A DNA stretch of 64,000 nt from a bacterium (GTDB lineage Bacteria > Actinomycetota > Acidimicrobiia > Acidimicrobiales > Bin134), in the NCBI GenBank assembly GCA_026709025.1, contig JAPOTT010000009.1, forward strand, positions 31,175-95,174, in the 5' to 3' direction. Of the stretch, positions 24,955 through 33,955 are shown one piece after another (within the stretch, counting starts at the first letter, position 1; each line of letters opens with the position of its first letter). A program made the translations under genes and the position numbers. Under the pieces are notes generated by a model, which was given only the letters and a program-made list of their open reading frames with translations, was not told the origin of the DNA and searched no databases.

Positions 24955-26994
24955 CTATTGCGCTGTGGCAGCTTCAGGTAACGCACCGTTTAGGATCTCA
25001 TAGCCCACTCGCTTAGATGTAAAGCTGGCTCTGCCACCGGTAAGCGAGCGCAGTTCAATGGCGTAGCGCACCAGTTCGGCTTCGGGAACGATGGCGTGAA
25101 TCACCTGTTGCCCCCACGGCCCTGCATCTGTGCCTTGTAGTTGACCGCGACGCGAAGAGAGGTCGCCCATCACATCGCCCTGATATTCTGCAGCCACAGT
25201 GATTTCCACTTGGGCCATGGGCTCTAGCACCACAGGGTTGGCTTGAGCAAAAGCGGCGTTGAAGGCCAGCTTTCCAGCCATGGTGAAGCTGAACTCCGAG
25301 GAGTCCACCGAGTGGTGCTTGCCGTCATACACAGTTGCTTTCACATCTACAATGGGGAAACCTAAGTCGGCCCCGTTGGACATGCCATCGCGAATGCCTG
25401 TCTCTACTGCAGGGATGTAGCCGCGCGGGATGGAGCCACCGGTTACGGCATTGATGAACTCAAAACCGCCTCCTCGAGGTAGTGGTTCGATGCGAACAAA
25501 GGCTACGCCGAACTGTCCATGACCACCCGATTGTTTTTTGTGCTTCCCCTCCGCATCGCCGTTACCGGTAACGGTTTGGCGATAAGGCACCCGCAGTTCC
25601 TCGGTGTCTATTTCGATACCCATGCGTTCTAAGCGAGCTAAAGCTAGGCGTAGGTGGGCATCGCCTAGCCCCCACAGCAGGGTCTGGTGGGTTTCATCGT
25701 TACGTTCTAGGTGCAGCGATGGGTCTTCATCTGTGAGGCGGCGTAGGCCGGTGCCCAACTTGTCTTCGGCTGCTCGAGTGGTGGGAACGATGCCATAAGC
25801 CAAAACTGGAGCAGGCCACGGCTCTAGTTGCACCACAGCTTGTCCTGCGTTGGTGAGGGTGTCTGTGGTACGGGTTTGTTGAAGTTTGGTTACGCCGCCG
25901 ATGTCGCCCGCAGCGATCTCGCCGATGTCACTGGTGGAGCCGCCTAGCAGGCTCACCAAGCCGCGCAGCCGCTCGCTGTTGTTGTTGGTGGAGTTGTTGA
26001 GGTTGTCGTCGCGCCGGATTGTGCCCGAAAGTACCCGAAACAGCGAGATTTGACCCACATAGTCGTCGCTTATGGTCTTGAACACAAAGGCCAGCTGATC
26101 TGCTTTCGGGTTGCATTCTGGTTCTGTGGTTATGTCGCTCATCGTGACCGGTATCTTGCGAGATGTGGGCGGCGGGCCTATCTCAACCAAGAAGTTGGCT
26201 AGGCGGTCTACGGCGATGGGGCCAGTAGCCGAGCCGCACACCACAGGGAAGACAGAGCCATCCACAACGCCCCTGCTCAGCACCTCTTCAAGTTGGCTGG
26301 TGTCTGGTATGTTGCCCTCTAGGTACTGCTCCAGCATTGTGTCATCGGCCACAACGATGCCCTCAATGAGCTGTTCATGCACAGTGGCCTCTAGGGCTTC
26401 CATTTCAGATGGGATTTCGGCTTCTTCTGCGGCACCACTGTCGTAGATGTAAGCCTTGTCGGTGAGCAGGTCGGCTATCCCGTGAAAATCGGCGCCTTCG
26501 CCAATGGGTAGCTCTAGGGGTGCTATACCTGCGCCGAAGGCTTCTTGCAGATCGCTCAGTACTGTTTGGAAGTTAGCGTGTTCGCGATCCAGCTTGTTGA
26601 TGAATACGATGCGGGGCAGTCCAGCATCGGCGGCCTGATGCCAAATGGCTGTGGCGCGATGGTCTACTCCACTAGATGCATCAATAACAAACACCAAAAG
26701 GTCGGCCACTTGTAGGGCTGCGTGGAGGTCGCCTGCGTAGTCGGGGGCACCAGGGGTGTCTAGGAGGTTGATCTTGTGGCCTTGCCACTCAAAGTTGGCT
26801 AGGGCTAGGGATTGACTGTGATGGGCTGCCTTTTCCTCGGGTGTGAAATCGCAGATGGATGTGCCATCTTCCACGCTGCCGGTGCGGTCGATCACCCCGG
26901 CTCGATACAGCATGGCCTCAGCTAGGGTGGTCTTGCCAGACCCTTGTGAGCCCACCAATGCCACGTTGCGTATCTTGTTGGTTGCAAAAGCCAT
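24955..26994 (-). CDS. elongation factor G-like GTPase (EF-G2 type)
   Basis: A 679-residue translational GTPase. G1 is GSQGSGKTTL, G3 is DTPGAPDYAGD, and G4 is NKLD (about residue 130). Domains II to V follow in EF-G order, with domain IV containing HGQFGVAFVRIEPL and GGSIPRGYIPAVETG. The switch I region is shorter and different from canonical EF-G. With the absence of rps or tuf neighbours, this points to the EF-G2/EF-G-like group of actinobacteria rather than the housekeeping fusA. The role of these paralogues is not fixed. Start ATG 26994 with a purine-rich AGGGGGAAAG upstream. Confidence 0.88.
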   Translation of the reverse strand: MAFATNKIRNVALVGSQGSGKTTLAEAMLYRAGVIDRTGSVEDGTSICDFTPEEKAAHHSQSLALANFEWQGHKINLLDTPGAPDYAGDLHAALQVADLLVFVIDASSGVDHRATAIWHQAADAGLPRIVFINKLDREHANFQTVLSDLQEAFGAGIAPLELPIGEGADFHGIADLLTDKAYIYDSGAAEEAEIPSEMEALEATVHEQLIEGIVVADDTMLEQYLEGNIPDTSQLEEVLSRGVVDGSVFPVVCGSATGPIAVDRLANFLVEIGPPPTSRKIPVTMSDITTEPECNPKADQLAFVFKTISDDYVGQISLFRVLSGTIRRDDNLNNSTNNNSERLRGLVSLLGGSTSDIGEIAAGDIGGVTKLQQTRTTDTLTNAGQAVVQLEPWPAPVLAYGIVPTTRAAEDKLGTGLRRLTDEDPSLHLERNDETHQTLLWGLGDAHLRLALARLERMGIEIDTEELRVPYRQTVTGNGDAEGKHKKQSGGHGQFGVAFVRIEPLPRGGGFEFINAVTGGSIPRGYIPAVETGIRDGMSNGADLGFPIVDVKATVYDGKHHSVDSSEFSFTMAGKLAFNAAFAQANPVVLEPMAQVEITVAAEYQGDVMGDLSSRRGQLQGTDAGPWGQQVIHAIVPEAELVRYAIELRSLTGGRASFTSKRVGYEILNGALPEAATAQ

Positions 26995-27136
26995 TGCTTT
27001 CCCCCTGGATTTTGCCTATGTTGTGCGCCAAGCGCTGTGGGTTAGAGCCTAGTCAATTCTCACCCGTAGCGGTAACCGCTCCATCGGGCTGCTTGTTGGC
27101 CGCTTGTGTGGGGGCGTATTTGGTTAGGATTAGGTG

Positions 27137-27766
27137 ATGGGATTGTTTGGAAGCAAAAAGACTGCCATGGTTGCTGCCGAAGATGCGTTAGTTGGCCGTG
27201 ATAGCGAGATGGTTGTGCCGGAGGCGCATTTTGTTACTGGTAATCGCCTAAAGCCGCCGTTTCCAGCCAACATCGAGCAGATCATGGTAGCGATGGGCTG
27301 TTTTTGGGGTGCTGAGCGGGTGTATTGGCAAGCTCCGGGGGTGTTCACCACTGCGGTGGGCTATGTTGCAGGGTTTACGCCCAATCCCACCTATGAGGAG
27401 GTGTGTTCGGGCCTCACTGGTCATACAGAGGCGGTTTTGGTTGTGTTCGACCCTGATGTCAGCAGTTATGAAGAGATGTTGGCAGTGTTTTGGCAGAATC
27501 ACAACCCAACACAGGGCATGCGCCAAGGCAACGATGTTGGCACTCAGTATCGCTCGGGTATCTACTGTTTTGAAGATGCCCAGCTAGTTGTAGCTGAGCA
27601 GTCTCGGGAGGATTACGGGGTTCGGCTCCGCGCGGCTGGTTATGGAGACATTACAACCGAGATAATGGCCGCTCCGGAGTTCTATTACGCCGAGGAGTAC
27701 CACCAGCAGTACTTGGCCAAGGTGCCGGGAGGTTACTGCGGGTTAGGTGGAACAGGGGTTAAGTAG
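27137..27766 (+). CDS. msrA: peptide-methionine (S)-S-oxide reductase
   Basis: A 209-residue MsrA, which repairs oxidised methionine in proteins. The catalytic Cys is in MGCFWGAE (Cys about residue 55). The family blocks [26 protein letters not shown] and [18 protein letters not shown] are intact, and a C-terminal GGYCGLGG supplies a resolving Cys. The N-terminus is extended by about 45 residues, as in other actinobacterial MsrA. ATG 27137 is used; GTG 27134 directly before it is an alternative. The 3' end overlaps the convergent SH3-domain gene by 34 bases. Confidence 0.95.
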   Translation: MGLFGSKKTAMVAAEDALVGRDSEMVVPEAHFVTGNRLKPPFPANIEQIMVAMGCFWGAERVYWQAPGVFTTAVGYVAGFTPNPTYEEVCSGLTGHTEAVLVVFDPDVSSYEEMLAVFWQNHNPTQGMRQGNDVGTQYRSGIYCFEDAQLVVAEQSREDYGVRLRAAGYGDITTEIMAAPEFYYAEEYHQQYLAKVPGGYCGLGGTGVK

Positions 27767-28203
27767 CCAGCAAACACCCAGCCGGTGATGGTGGGTGTTT
27801 GGGCTTGCACCCAAGTACCGCTGGTTGAGGATTCAGATACTTGGCCGGTGAGCGTGACTGTGGAATCCAACTCGGCTGTACCCACAATCTGATGGTTAGT
27901 TCCCGGCCCGGCCCGCACGTTCAGCGCAGCGGGCACATCAAACACAGTCCAAACTGAGTTGGGCGGGTAGCGCTCATCGGTTGTGAGTGTGACCCCATCG
28001 GTGTTGGTATCAAACGGGGTGAGGCTGAGGTTGGGTTCGGCATTTGGTGACGAGGTGGGCGCGGTGGTGGCTTGGATGGCCGGGGCTTCGGAGGTGATGG
28101 TGACCCAATCAAATCCCCAAGCAGCCAAAATGCCCGCCAAGCCGAGGCCAACCATTATCAAACCTGCTGCCACCACACAGCAGACGATCGCTCTGATGCC
28201 CAT
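27733..28203 (-). CDS. membrane-anchored SH3b-domain protein
   Basis: A 156-residue protein with an N-terminal transmembrane segment ([20 protein letters not shown]), a Thr/Ser/Pro/Ala-rich linker (about 40-70), and a bacterial SH3 domain: [20 protein letters not shown] is the hallmark strand, and [20 protein letters not shown] closes it. SH3b domains usually bind cell-wall peptides. It is probably an exported, envelope-tethered wall-binding protein without a catalytic domain. It ends inside the 3' end of msrA on the opposite strand. Confidence 0.8.
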   Translation of the reverse strand: MGIRAIVCCVVAAGLIMVGLGLAGILAAWGFDWVTITSEAPAIQATTAPTSSPNAEPNLSLTPFDTNTDGVTLTTDERYPPNSVWTVFDVPAALNVRAGPGTNHQIVGTAELDSTVTLTGQVSESSTSGTWVQAQTPTITGWVFAGYLTPVPPNPQ

Positions 28204-28409
28204 AGAAACTCCTACCCTACAGGAGAGGCCGCAGGGTATCGGTGAGATGGGTGGTGCGTGTGGGTGGTGGGGTATCCACTAGGCGGGGCGGCTAGGGCGA
28301 TACTGTCACAGGTGTGAAGTACTGTGCGAGTGGCACTACCAGCGACAAGGTGGCGTTCCAGCATCCCCGTCAGCTAAGTGCCGCGGGGAGAGAGCGGTAG
28401 GTTTGGGAG

Positions 28410-29189
28410 GTGTTTTTTGTTGAGATTTATGAGCCGGTGGCTCGCATTATTTTGGCTAATCCGAAGCGGCGTAACGCGCTGAGCCTGCAGGTGATGCAAG
28501 AGCTAACTGCAGCGTTGCGGGAACTGGGCAACAACCAAAATGTTGGAGCGATTGTGATTGCCTCTGAGGGGTCTGCTTTTTCTGCGGGGCATGATCTGGC
28601 TGAAATGGTAGACCGCAGTGCAGGCTTTTATACCCAACTGTTTGGGGCCTGCACAGAGTTGATGCAGACCATCCACAACGTGCCACAACCGGTAATTGCG
28701 GAGGTGGCCGGTGTGGCCACAGCCGCTGGATGTCAGCTTGTGGCGGCATGCGATCTGGCTGTGGCATCTGCACAAGCAACCTTTGCTACGCCGGGAGTTC
28801 GTATTGGTTTGTTCTGTTCAACCCCGATGGTGCCCATATCTAGAGCAGTAGGCCGCAAACGGGCCATGCAGATGCTGCTAACTGGTGAGGCCATCAGCGC
28901 CACAACTGCGGCTGAGTGGGGTTTGGTGAACCGTGTGGTGGAACCGCAAGAACTGCGTAGCGCCACCGATGAGCTAACTGCCAAGATCACCTGTTTTAGC
29001 AGCGACACAATCGCAAGGGGCAAGCAGGCGTTTTATCGTCAATTAGATTGTGGCGAGCCTGAGGCGTATGAGCTAACCGGTGCGGTGATGGCCGCAAATG
29101 CCGCTAGCGATGATGCCCAAGAAGGCATGGATGCCTTTTTAGCAAAGCGCCCCCCGGCATGGTCGAAGCCATCCTCGGAGCGCCACTGA
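28410..29189 (+). CDS. crotonase-family protein lacking the hydratase glutamates
   Basis: A 259-residue enoyl-CoA hydratase/isomerase-fold protein. The oxyanion-hole segment FSAGHDLAEMVDR and the core AGCQLVAACDLAVASAQATF are present. Where true hydratases have two catalytic Glu, this has Gln (GCQL) and Gly (TPGV). The following GLFCSTPMVPISRAVGRKRA is typical of the ECHDC3-like group, whose activity is unclear. Hydratase activity is therefore unlikely despite the fold. GTG 28410 is the apparent start. Its immediate neighbours do not define a pathway. Confidence 0.8.
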   Translation: MFFVEIYEPVARIILANPKRRNALSLQVMQELTAALRELGNNQNVGAIVIASEGSAFSAGHDLAEMVDRSAGFYTQLFGACTELMQTIHNVPQPVIAEVAGVATAAGCQLVAACDLAVASAQATFATPGVRIGLFCSTPMVPISRAVGRKRAMQMLLTGEAISATTAAEWGLVNRVVEPQELRSATDELTAKITCFSSDTIARGKQAFYRQLDCGEPEAYELTGAVMAANAASDDAQEGMDAFLAKRPPAWSKPSSERH

Positions 29190-29272
29190 AGCCCACCTGT
29201 GCGCCGTTAGCGCCATAAGCGACTGCACACACTACTAGTGGTAACGCTCAGGTTCACTAAACTAGGCATTCT

Positions 29273-30232
29273 GTGGCAAAGCGAAAGCGCTCTAGGGGTG
29301 CTCTGTTGGAAGGGGTGCCCGTGTCGGAACCTCCAGTGCGGCCAGGGCTTGTGGGGCCGCGCCGTGTTGTGCCGCGTCACATTCAGCGCCCTGTGTATGC
29401 CCGAACGGGCGATCCAGGGCCTCCTATATCGGCACCAGTGCGAACCCCCGATGAGGTGGTTGCAATGCGCCGGGCCGGGCAGCTAGCTGCAGAGGTGCTT
29501 TTGTTTGCGGGAAAGCTGGTGAAACCAGGCATACACACCGACCAAATTGATGCCCGTGTGCATGAGAAGATCGTACGTCGGGGGGCCTATCCCAGCCCCT
29601 TGAACTACCGCGGCTTTCCCAAGTCGGTTTGCACATCGGTAAACGAGGTGATCTGTCACGGTATACCCGACAGTCGCCCGCTGGCCGATGGCGACATCAT
29701 CAACATAGATGTCACCGTGTACATCGATGGGGTTCATGGCGATACTTCGGTTACCTTTGAGGTGGGTGAGGTAGACGAACACTCCCAGATGTTGGTGCGC
29801 GAGACCCGCAACGCTATGTACGCTGGCATCCAAGCGGTGCGCCCCGGGGCCCCAGTGCATGCCATCGGACGAGCTATTGAGCGTCATGCTCAGGCCCATC
29901 AACTAGGCGTGGTACGGGATTTCATCGGTCATGGCGTGGGCACCGAATTCCATAGCAGCCTGCAAATACCTCACTACTACGACCGCCGCCATGCCACATT
30001 GCTGGCCGACGCGATGACCTTCACCATCGAACCCATGCTTACGTTGGGCACCCCAGATATGTACTTGTGGGACGACGAGTGGACTGCTGTAACCACCGAT
30101 CAGCGTCGTAGCGCTCAGTTTGAGCACACGCTGTTATGTGTATATGCCGACCAGGGTGCTGCAGGTAGTGGGGCAGAAATACTCACCCGAACTCCCGCTG
30201 GCGAGGGCGCAGCAGAGGTTTACGCTCGCTAA
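29273..30232 (+). CDS. map: methionine aminopeptidase, type I
   Basis: A 319-residue M24-family metallopeptidase removing N-terminal Met. The metal ligands are readable: Asp in INIDVTVYIDG, Asp in GVHGDTSVTF, His in FIGHGVGTEFH, Glu in FTIEPMLTLG and Glu in AQFEHTLL. The N-terminus carries a basic, Pro-rich extension of about 65 residues before APVRTPDEVVAMRRAGQL, as in actinobacterial MetAP with SH3-binding-type extensions. The start is GTG 29273 (MAKRKRSRGA). The stop overlaps the convergent degV stop by four bases. Confidence 0.95.
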   Translation: MAKRKRSRGALLEGVPVSEPPVRPGLVGPRRVVPRHIQRPVYARTGDPGPPISAPVRTPDEVVAMRRAGQLAAEVLLFAGKLVKPGIHTDQIDARVHEKIVRRGAYPSPLNYRGFPKSVCTSVNEVICHGIPDSRPLADGDIINIDVTVYIDGVHGDTSVTFEVGEVDEHSQMLVRETRNAMYAGIQAVRPGAPVHAIGRAIERHAQAHQLGVVRDFIGHGVGTEFHSSLQIPHYYDRRHATLLADAMTFTIEPMLTLGTPDMYLWDDEWTAVTTDQRRSAQFEHTLLCVYADQGAAGSGAEILTRTPAGEGAAEVYAR

Positions 30233-31152
30233 TCCCAATACCAAGCAAGGCCACGCACGCCGATGCCAGAGTTGATCATCATGGCCTGACCAAAGCCGCT
30301 GATGAAGCTCTCGGCTGGGGGCACCTCGACAGTTACCGCATCTAGCAGGGCCTGTGCGTGCTGGGGTGCCTCAGCGTGCAGGCTCACTAGGTACAACTGG
30401 GGTTGCTGAGGCTGCTGGACGTGGGGGCTTGTGTGCGAGTTGACATGGGGGCTTGTATGCGAGCGAGACTGCGATGCATCGGGTTCAGCAGGCTGAGTTT
30501 GGGCATAATTGTGGGGTAGGGTGCGCCGCCAAAGAGCTAGGAGGCGCTGGGTGGCTGCGTGATCGCTAAGTGCTGGGCGCATCTTGGCGATAGCACCGTG
30601 GCGAATTTGGAACAGCGGTCGCACGCCCAAACGATTGCCAGTACGCCCTGCTAGCTCTGGCACACGGCCGCTACGGATGAGCTGATCCAAGTTGCCCAGA
30701 GCACCGAGCAGCCTAATTCTTTGGGTCACATGTGTGGCTGCGGCTGCCACATCGGTGAGGTTAGCTCCAGCGTGGCTAGCTCGAGCAGCTGCTATTGCCA
30801 CTAGAGCGAGCCCGCCTGCGGCTGTGCGGCTGTCGACTATCTGTGTGGGGCATGTGGCTTGTTGAGCAGCCAAGCTAGCTGCCTGATAGGTGCTACTCAA
30901 GGTGGCCGCCACCGTCAACACAATCACTCCCTGGCCTTGATCTTGGGCAGCGATGGCTTGGGCAAACGCACCCGGAGAGGGGCTAGCCGAGGAATAGGTT
31001 TTGGCGGCCAAGATTTCAGACGTGGCCAACTCACCTTCTTGCACGGTGCGACCATCCACCGTGAGGCTGAGCGGCACCACGGCTATGTCCCACCTTTTTT
31101 GAACCTCGGTGGGAAGCGCTGCGGTGCTATCGGTAACGATGCCAACCGTCAT
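30229..31152 (-). CDS. DegV family (FakB-like) fatty-acid-binding protein
   Basis: A 307-residue DegV-family protein. The N-terminus GIVTDSTAALP, the VPLSLTVDGRTVQEG strand, SPSPGAFAQAI and TLSSTYQAA are the standard order of family motifs, and LGALGNLDQLIRSGR marks the second domain. Members bind a fatty acid; FakB proteins present it to FakA for phosphorylation. A His/Ser/Pro/Gln-rich insertion (about residues 215-245) is unusual and probably a loop. It is the third gene of a four-base-overlapping chain plsY-MFS-degV. This fits a role in feeding fatty acids or acyl-phosphates into phospholipid synthesis; fakA itself is not in the window. Confidence 0.85.
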   Translation of the reverse strand: MTVGIVTDSTAALPTEVQKRWDIAVVPLSLTVDGRTVQEGELATSEILAAKTYSSASPSPGAFAQAIAAQDQGQGVIVLTVAATLSSTYQAASLAAQQATCPTQIVDSRTAAGGLALVAIAAARASHAGANLTDVAAAATHVTQRIRLLGALGNLDQLIRSGRVPELAGRTGNRLGVRPLFQIRHGAIAKMRPALSDHAATQRLLALWRRTLPHNYAQTQPAEPDASQSRSHTSPHVNSHTSPHVQQPQQPQLYLVSLHAEAPQHAQALLDAVTVEVPPAESFISGFGQAMMINSGIGVRGLAWYWD

Positions 31153-32414
31153 CTAGCTTGTTCTGCGTCAAGCACCGGGCGCACCGTTGCTGCCGAAGCC
31201 AGCACCACCAAGCCCGATGCCAAAAGTACTAACCTGCTGCCAGCCAATCCAGCTTCGTTCAGACCATCGCCCACCGCTCCGGCCCCAAGAGCGGCGATGC
31301 CTAAACCAATGCGAATCACCACATGAAAGGCCGAAAACGCCAGCACCCGCTCTTGTTCAAGCAGAATACGAGATTGCAGTGCGCTGATCCCCGAGGTAAG
31401 CGCCACGGTTGCTCCAGCGCCAAAGCCAACAGCTCCTAAAAACGCCAGCCAAATGGTTGGGCTTTGACTCATCAGAGCCACAAGCGCTCCCATGGCTATG
31501 GCCCCGCGGCGGGTAAGCACCAACAGGTCTAGGTGGCGAGAACGATGGGCTAGGGCCAAGCCAGCACCCGCTCCCACCCCAAACAGCACTATCAAGATGC
31601 CGTACTGTGTGTCGGAGGCACCTAGTTCTTCGCGCACCAGTTTGATCCCCAAAGAGAAAAGCGCCCCAAGCCCCACGGCTGCGGCTGCGGTGGCGGGAAG
31701 TACCCGGCGCACTAACGGAATAGCCCAAGCATCGCGCAAGCCACGGGTTCCAACAGTTGCCTCGCCGGACGTTGCCTCGGCGGGTGTTGCTTCTGCTGGG
31801 CTTTGGTGAGCGCTGCTTTGCTGGGACACAGGCTTGAGGGTGGCAATGCGGGCGATGAAGTAGGCCGACAGCACAAACGTGAGCCCATCGATGAAAAAAA
31901 CCAGCGCATAAGGGTGCGCCCCGAGCCAGCCGCCATCCAAGGGTAGAGCAGCAAACATGGCAAAAAGCCCCGCCCCGATGGGGATGTTGCCATAAGACGA
32001 GCCCATCATGGCAGCGTTGGCCAGTGGCAGGTCGGTCTCGTCTACCAACTCGGGGATAGCCGAATCTCTAGATGCCAAGAACACCACGCTAGGGGCCTCT
32101 ATCGCCAGCGCCCACAGGTACACCCACCAAAGCTCTTGCACAAAGGGTACGGCTGCAATCATGGCCGCACGCAACAAGTCCATGATGATCATGGTGCGGC
32201 GACGGTCCCATTTGTGTACAAGCTTGGCGGCCAGCGTGCCTCCCACAGCCGCAGGGATGAGCCTAAAGGCTAAGATGCCCCCCACTGCGGTAGCTGAGTC
32301 GCTCAGGTGATCCACCAGCGCCATCAAAGCAAAGGTGCCCATCCAATCGCCCAAAGCCGAGGAACCCTGGCCAATCAGGAGTCGCCGAAAGTCAACTTGG
32401 TGGCGGAGGCTCAA
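31149..32414 (-). CDS. MFS transporter
   Basis: A 421-residue major facilitator protein with about twelve hydrophobic segments. The loop 2-3 motif appears as KLVHKWDRRRTMIIMDLLRA, and the N-terminus RRLLIGQGSSALGDWMGTFA is typical of the MFS_3/enterobactin-exporter-like group, which also includes lysophospholipid flippases. A low-complexity stretch (AEATPAEATSGEATVG, about residues 206-221) forms the central cytoplasmic loop. It overlaps plsY upstream and degV downstream by four bases each. The substrate may be lipid-related by context, but the sequence alone does not show it. Confidence 0.85.
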   Translation of the reverse strand: MSLRHQVDFRRLLIGQGSSALGDWMGTFALMALVDHLSDSATAVGGILAFRLIPAAVGGTLAAKLVHKWDRRRTMIIMDLLRAAMIAAVPFVQELWWVYLWALAIEAPSVVFLASRDSAIPELVDETDLPLANAAMMGSSYGNIPIGAGLFAMFAALPLDGGWLGAHPYALVFFIDGLTFVLSAYFIARIATLKPVSQQSSAHQSPAEATPAEATSGEATVGTRGLRDAWAIPLVRRVLPATAAAAVGLGALFSLGIKLVREELGASDTQYGILIVLFGVGAGAGLALAHRSRHLDLLVLTRRGAIAMGALVALMSQSPTIWLAFLGAVGFGAGATVALTSGISALQSRILLEQERVLAFSAFHVVIRIGLGIAALGAGAVGDGLNEAGLAGSRLVLLASGLVVLASAATVRPVLDAEQAR

Positions 32415-33064
32415 TGCTCAGGTGAGGGTTGTACGGGCCAGTGGTCGTTGTCAAACACTAGCCGGTGGGCCGCAGCCCGTAAACGGTTTTGCGCGGGCAG
32501 GGGTGTATTGCCTAGCACCCTTTTGGCGAACATGGGTAAGACTATAAGTGCGGCGGCGATAGTGGCTTGGGCGCTGTCTATCCATAAAAGAAAAAGCGGC
32601 AGCGTGGGGAGCGCAACAAACACCACCAGACCGGTGTGATGCACAAGGCGGCCCAATGCTAGTGCGCCCAACAAGTACAAAGAGGCTGGCCAGGCGATAA
32701 TGCTAAACGCTCCCAGCGCAGGCGAGATGCCTCGTCCGCCCGCACCCCACAACAACACCGACCAGTTGTGCCCCGCCACTGCTGCGGCACCAGCGAAGGC
32801 CACCAACAGCCAGCGATCTTCGGCCCAAACCGTGTCTGCTAGTAAGGGCCCGAGCGTTCCTTTGCCCACGTCCAACAGCCCGCCCACCGCTAGCGGGAAA
32901 AAGCCAGCTACACGGTACAGCCCTGTACCCGACACGGTGCCGCCTTCCAGTTGGCGAAGGTCGGTTTTGGCGAGTGCTTCGGCCACCCAGTTTGAAAAGG
33001 GCATAGCACCAACCCCGTAAGCCGCCAAGAGAAGCAACCCGGCCCAGATGCCAGTCCAGATCAT
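32411..33064 (-). CDS. plsY: glycerol-3-phosphate acyltransferase-like membrane protein
   Basis: A 217-residue PlsY-type acyltransferase, which transfers acyl groups from acyl-phosphate to glycerol-3-phosphate. The three family motifs are recognisable: GGTVSGTGLYRVAGF (canonical GSGNPGATN region, substantially altered), LLDVGKGTLGPLLA, and GHNWSVLLWGAGGRGISPAL (canonical GHxxPVFLxFxGGKGVAT). Several hydrophobic helices separate them. Divergence in motif 1 leaves some doubt about activity. ATG 33064 (MIWTGIWAG) is preferred to upstream codons. It is the first gene of the chain with the MFS and DegV genes. Confidence 0.78.
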   Translation of the reverse strand: MIWTGIWAGLLLLAAYGVGAMPFSNWVAEALAKTDLRQLEGGTVSGTGLYRVAGFFPLAVGGLLDVGKGTLGPLLADTVWAEDRWLLVAFAGAAAVAGHNWSVLLWGAGGRGISPALGAFSIIAWPASLYLLGALALGRLVHHTGLVVFVALPTLPLFLLWIDSAQATIAAALIVLPMFAKRVLGNTPLPAQNRLRAAAHRLVFDNDHWPVQPSPEH

Positions 33065-33213
33065 TGTGCTGTTTCTAGCAACACACAAGCGCCATGTTGG
33101 GGGCTATGTGGTGGGCGAATCGGTGGGGTCATGGCTAGAAATTGTGCCTTATTGCAGCGCGCTGGTGCCACAGATGCTGCAATGCGCCTGCGGCGTGGCA
33201 ATATTGGGCCTAG

Positions 33214-33876
33214 ATGAGTAAGCAATCTTCTACCCGCTTGTTGTTTGTGCGCCATGGAGAATCCGAGGTAACCGTTAGGCAGGTTATCGGTGGAGACAAG
33301 GCTTGCACCGGTTTATCAGACTTGGGTCTACAGCAGGCGGCAGCGCTGGGGCAGCGCTGGGCGCAAGGCAATGAGCCCAAGGTGGATGCTTTGTGGTCTA
33401 GCACCTTGCCGAGGGCTTTTGAAACTGCAGAGTTGTTGGCTGAGCCTTTGGGAGGATTGGATGTGCAAACTCATCTTGATTTGGTAGAGCGTCGTCCCGG
33501 TATGGCCGACGGGGTGGCCTTCAGGGATTTCTCCGACCAGTTTGAGTGGGAACGGGATCATCATCCGCACATTCCGTTAGCTCCGGGTGCGGAAAGCCAG
33601 TCGGATTTTTTCCATCGCACCGGCAAGGCCATTTATGAGCTAGTGGAAGCTAACCCCGGTGCCACGATGATGTTGGTGTGCCATGGCGGGGTGATCGACG
33701 TGGCCTTTAGGGTTTTGTTGGGGCTAGCACCTTCAGCGCCTTTTGTGCTGTGGACGCTCAACACTTCCATCACGGAGTTTTCAACCACAGATCGACCGGG
33801 GTTGTGGAGGTTGGTGCGCTACAACGACTTTTCCCATCTACACGGCTTACCAACCCGCACCGAGCCTGCTGTTTAG
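33214..33876 (+). CDS. histidine phosphatase family protein
   Basis: A 220-residue phosphoglycerate mutase-like phosphatase. The catalytic RHG motif is in LLFVRHGESEVT, SSTLPRAFETAELL is the second conserved block, and MMLVCHGGVIDVAFR supplies the second His. The loop between (DFSDQFEWERDHHPHIPLAP) is specific and gives no clear substrate. ATG 33214. It is divergent from plsY and convergent with selD. Confidence 0.88.
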   Translation: MSKQSSTRLLFVRHGESEVTVRQVIGGDKACTGLSDLGLQQAAALGQRWAQGNEPKVDALWSSTLPRAFETAELLAEPLGGLDVQTHLDLVERRPGMADGVAFRDFSDQFEWERDHHPHIPLAPGAESQSDFFHRTGKAIYELVEANPGATMMLVCHGGVIDVAFRVLLGLAPSAPFVLWTLNTSITEFSTTDRPGLWRLVRYNDFSHLHGLPTRTEPAV

Positions 33877-33955
33877 GAATCGGGTGTGTGATTGAAGGGT
33901 TGTGTTCGCCAGTTATTGATGACGTTGTTGGTTCTGATTGGTAGACAGTTATTAG

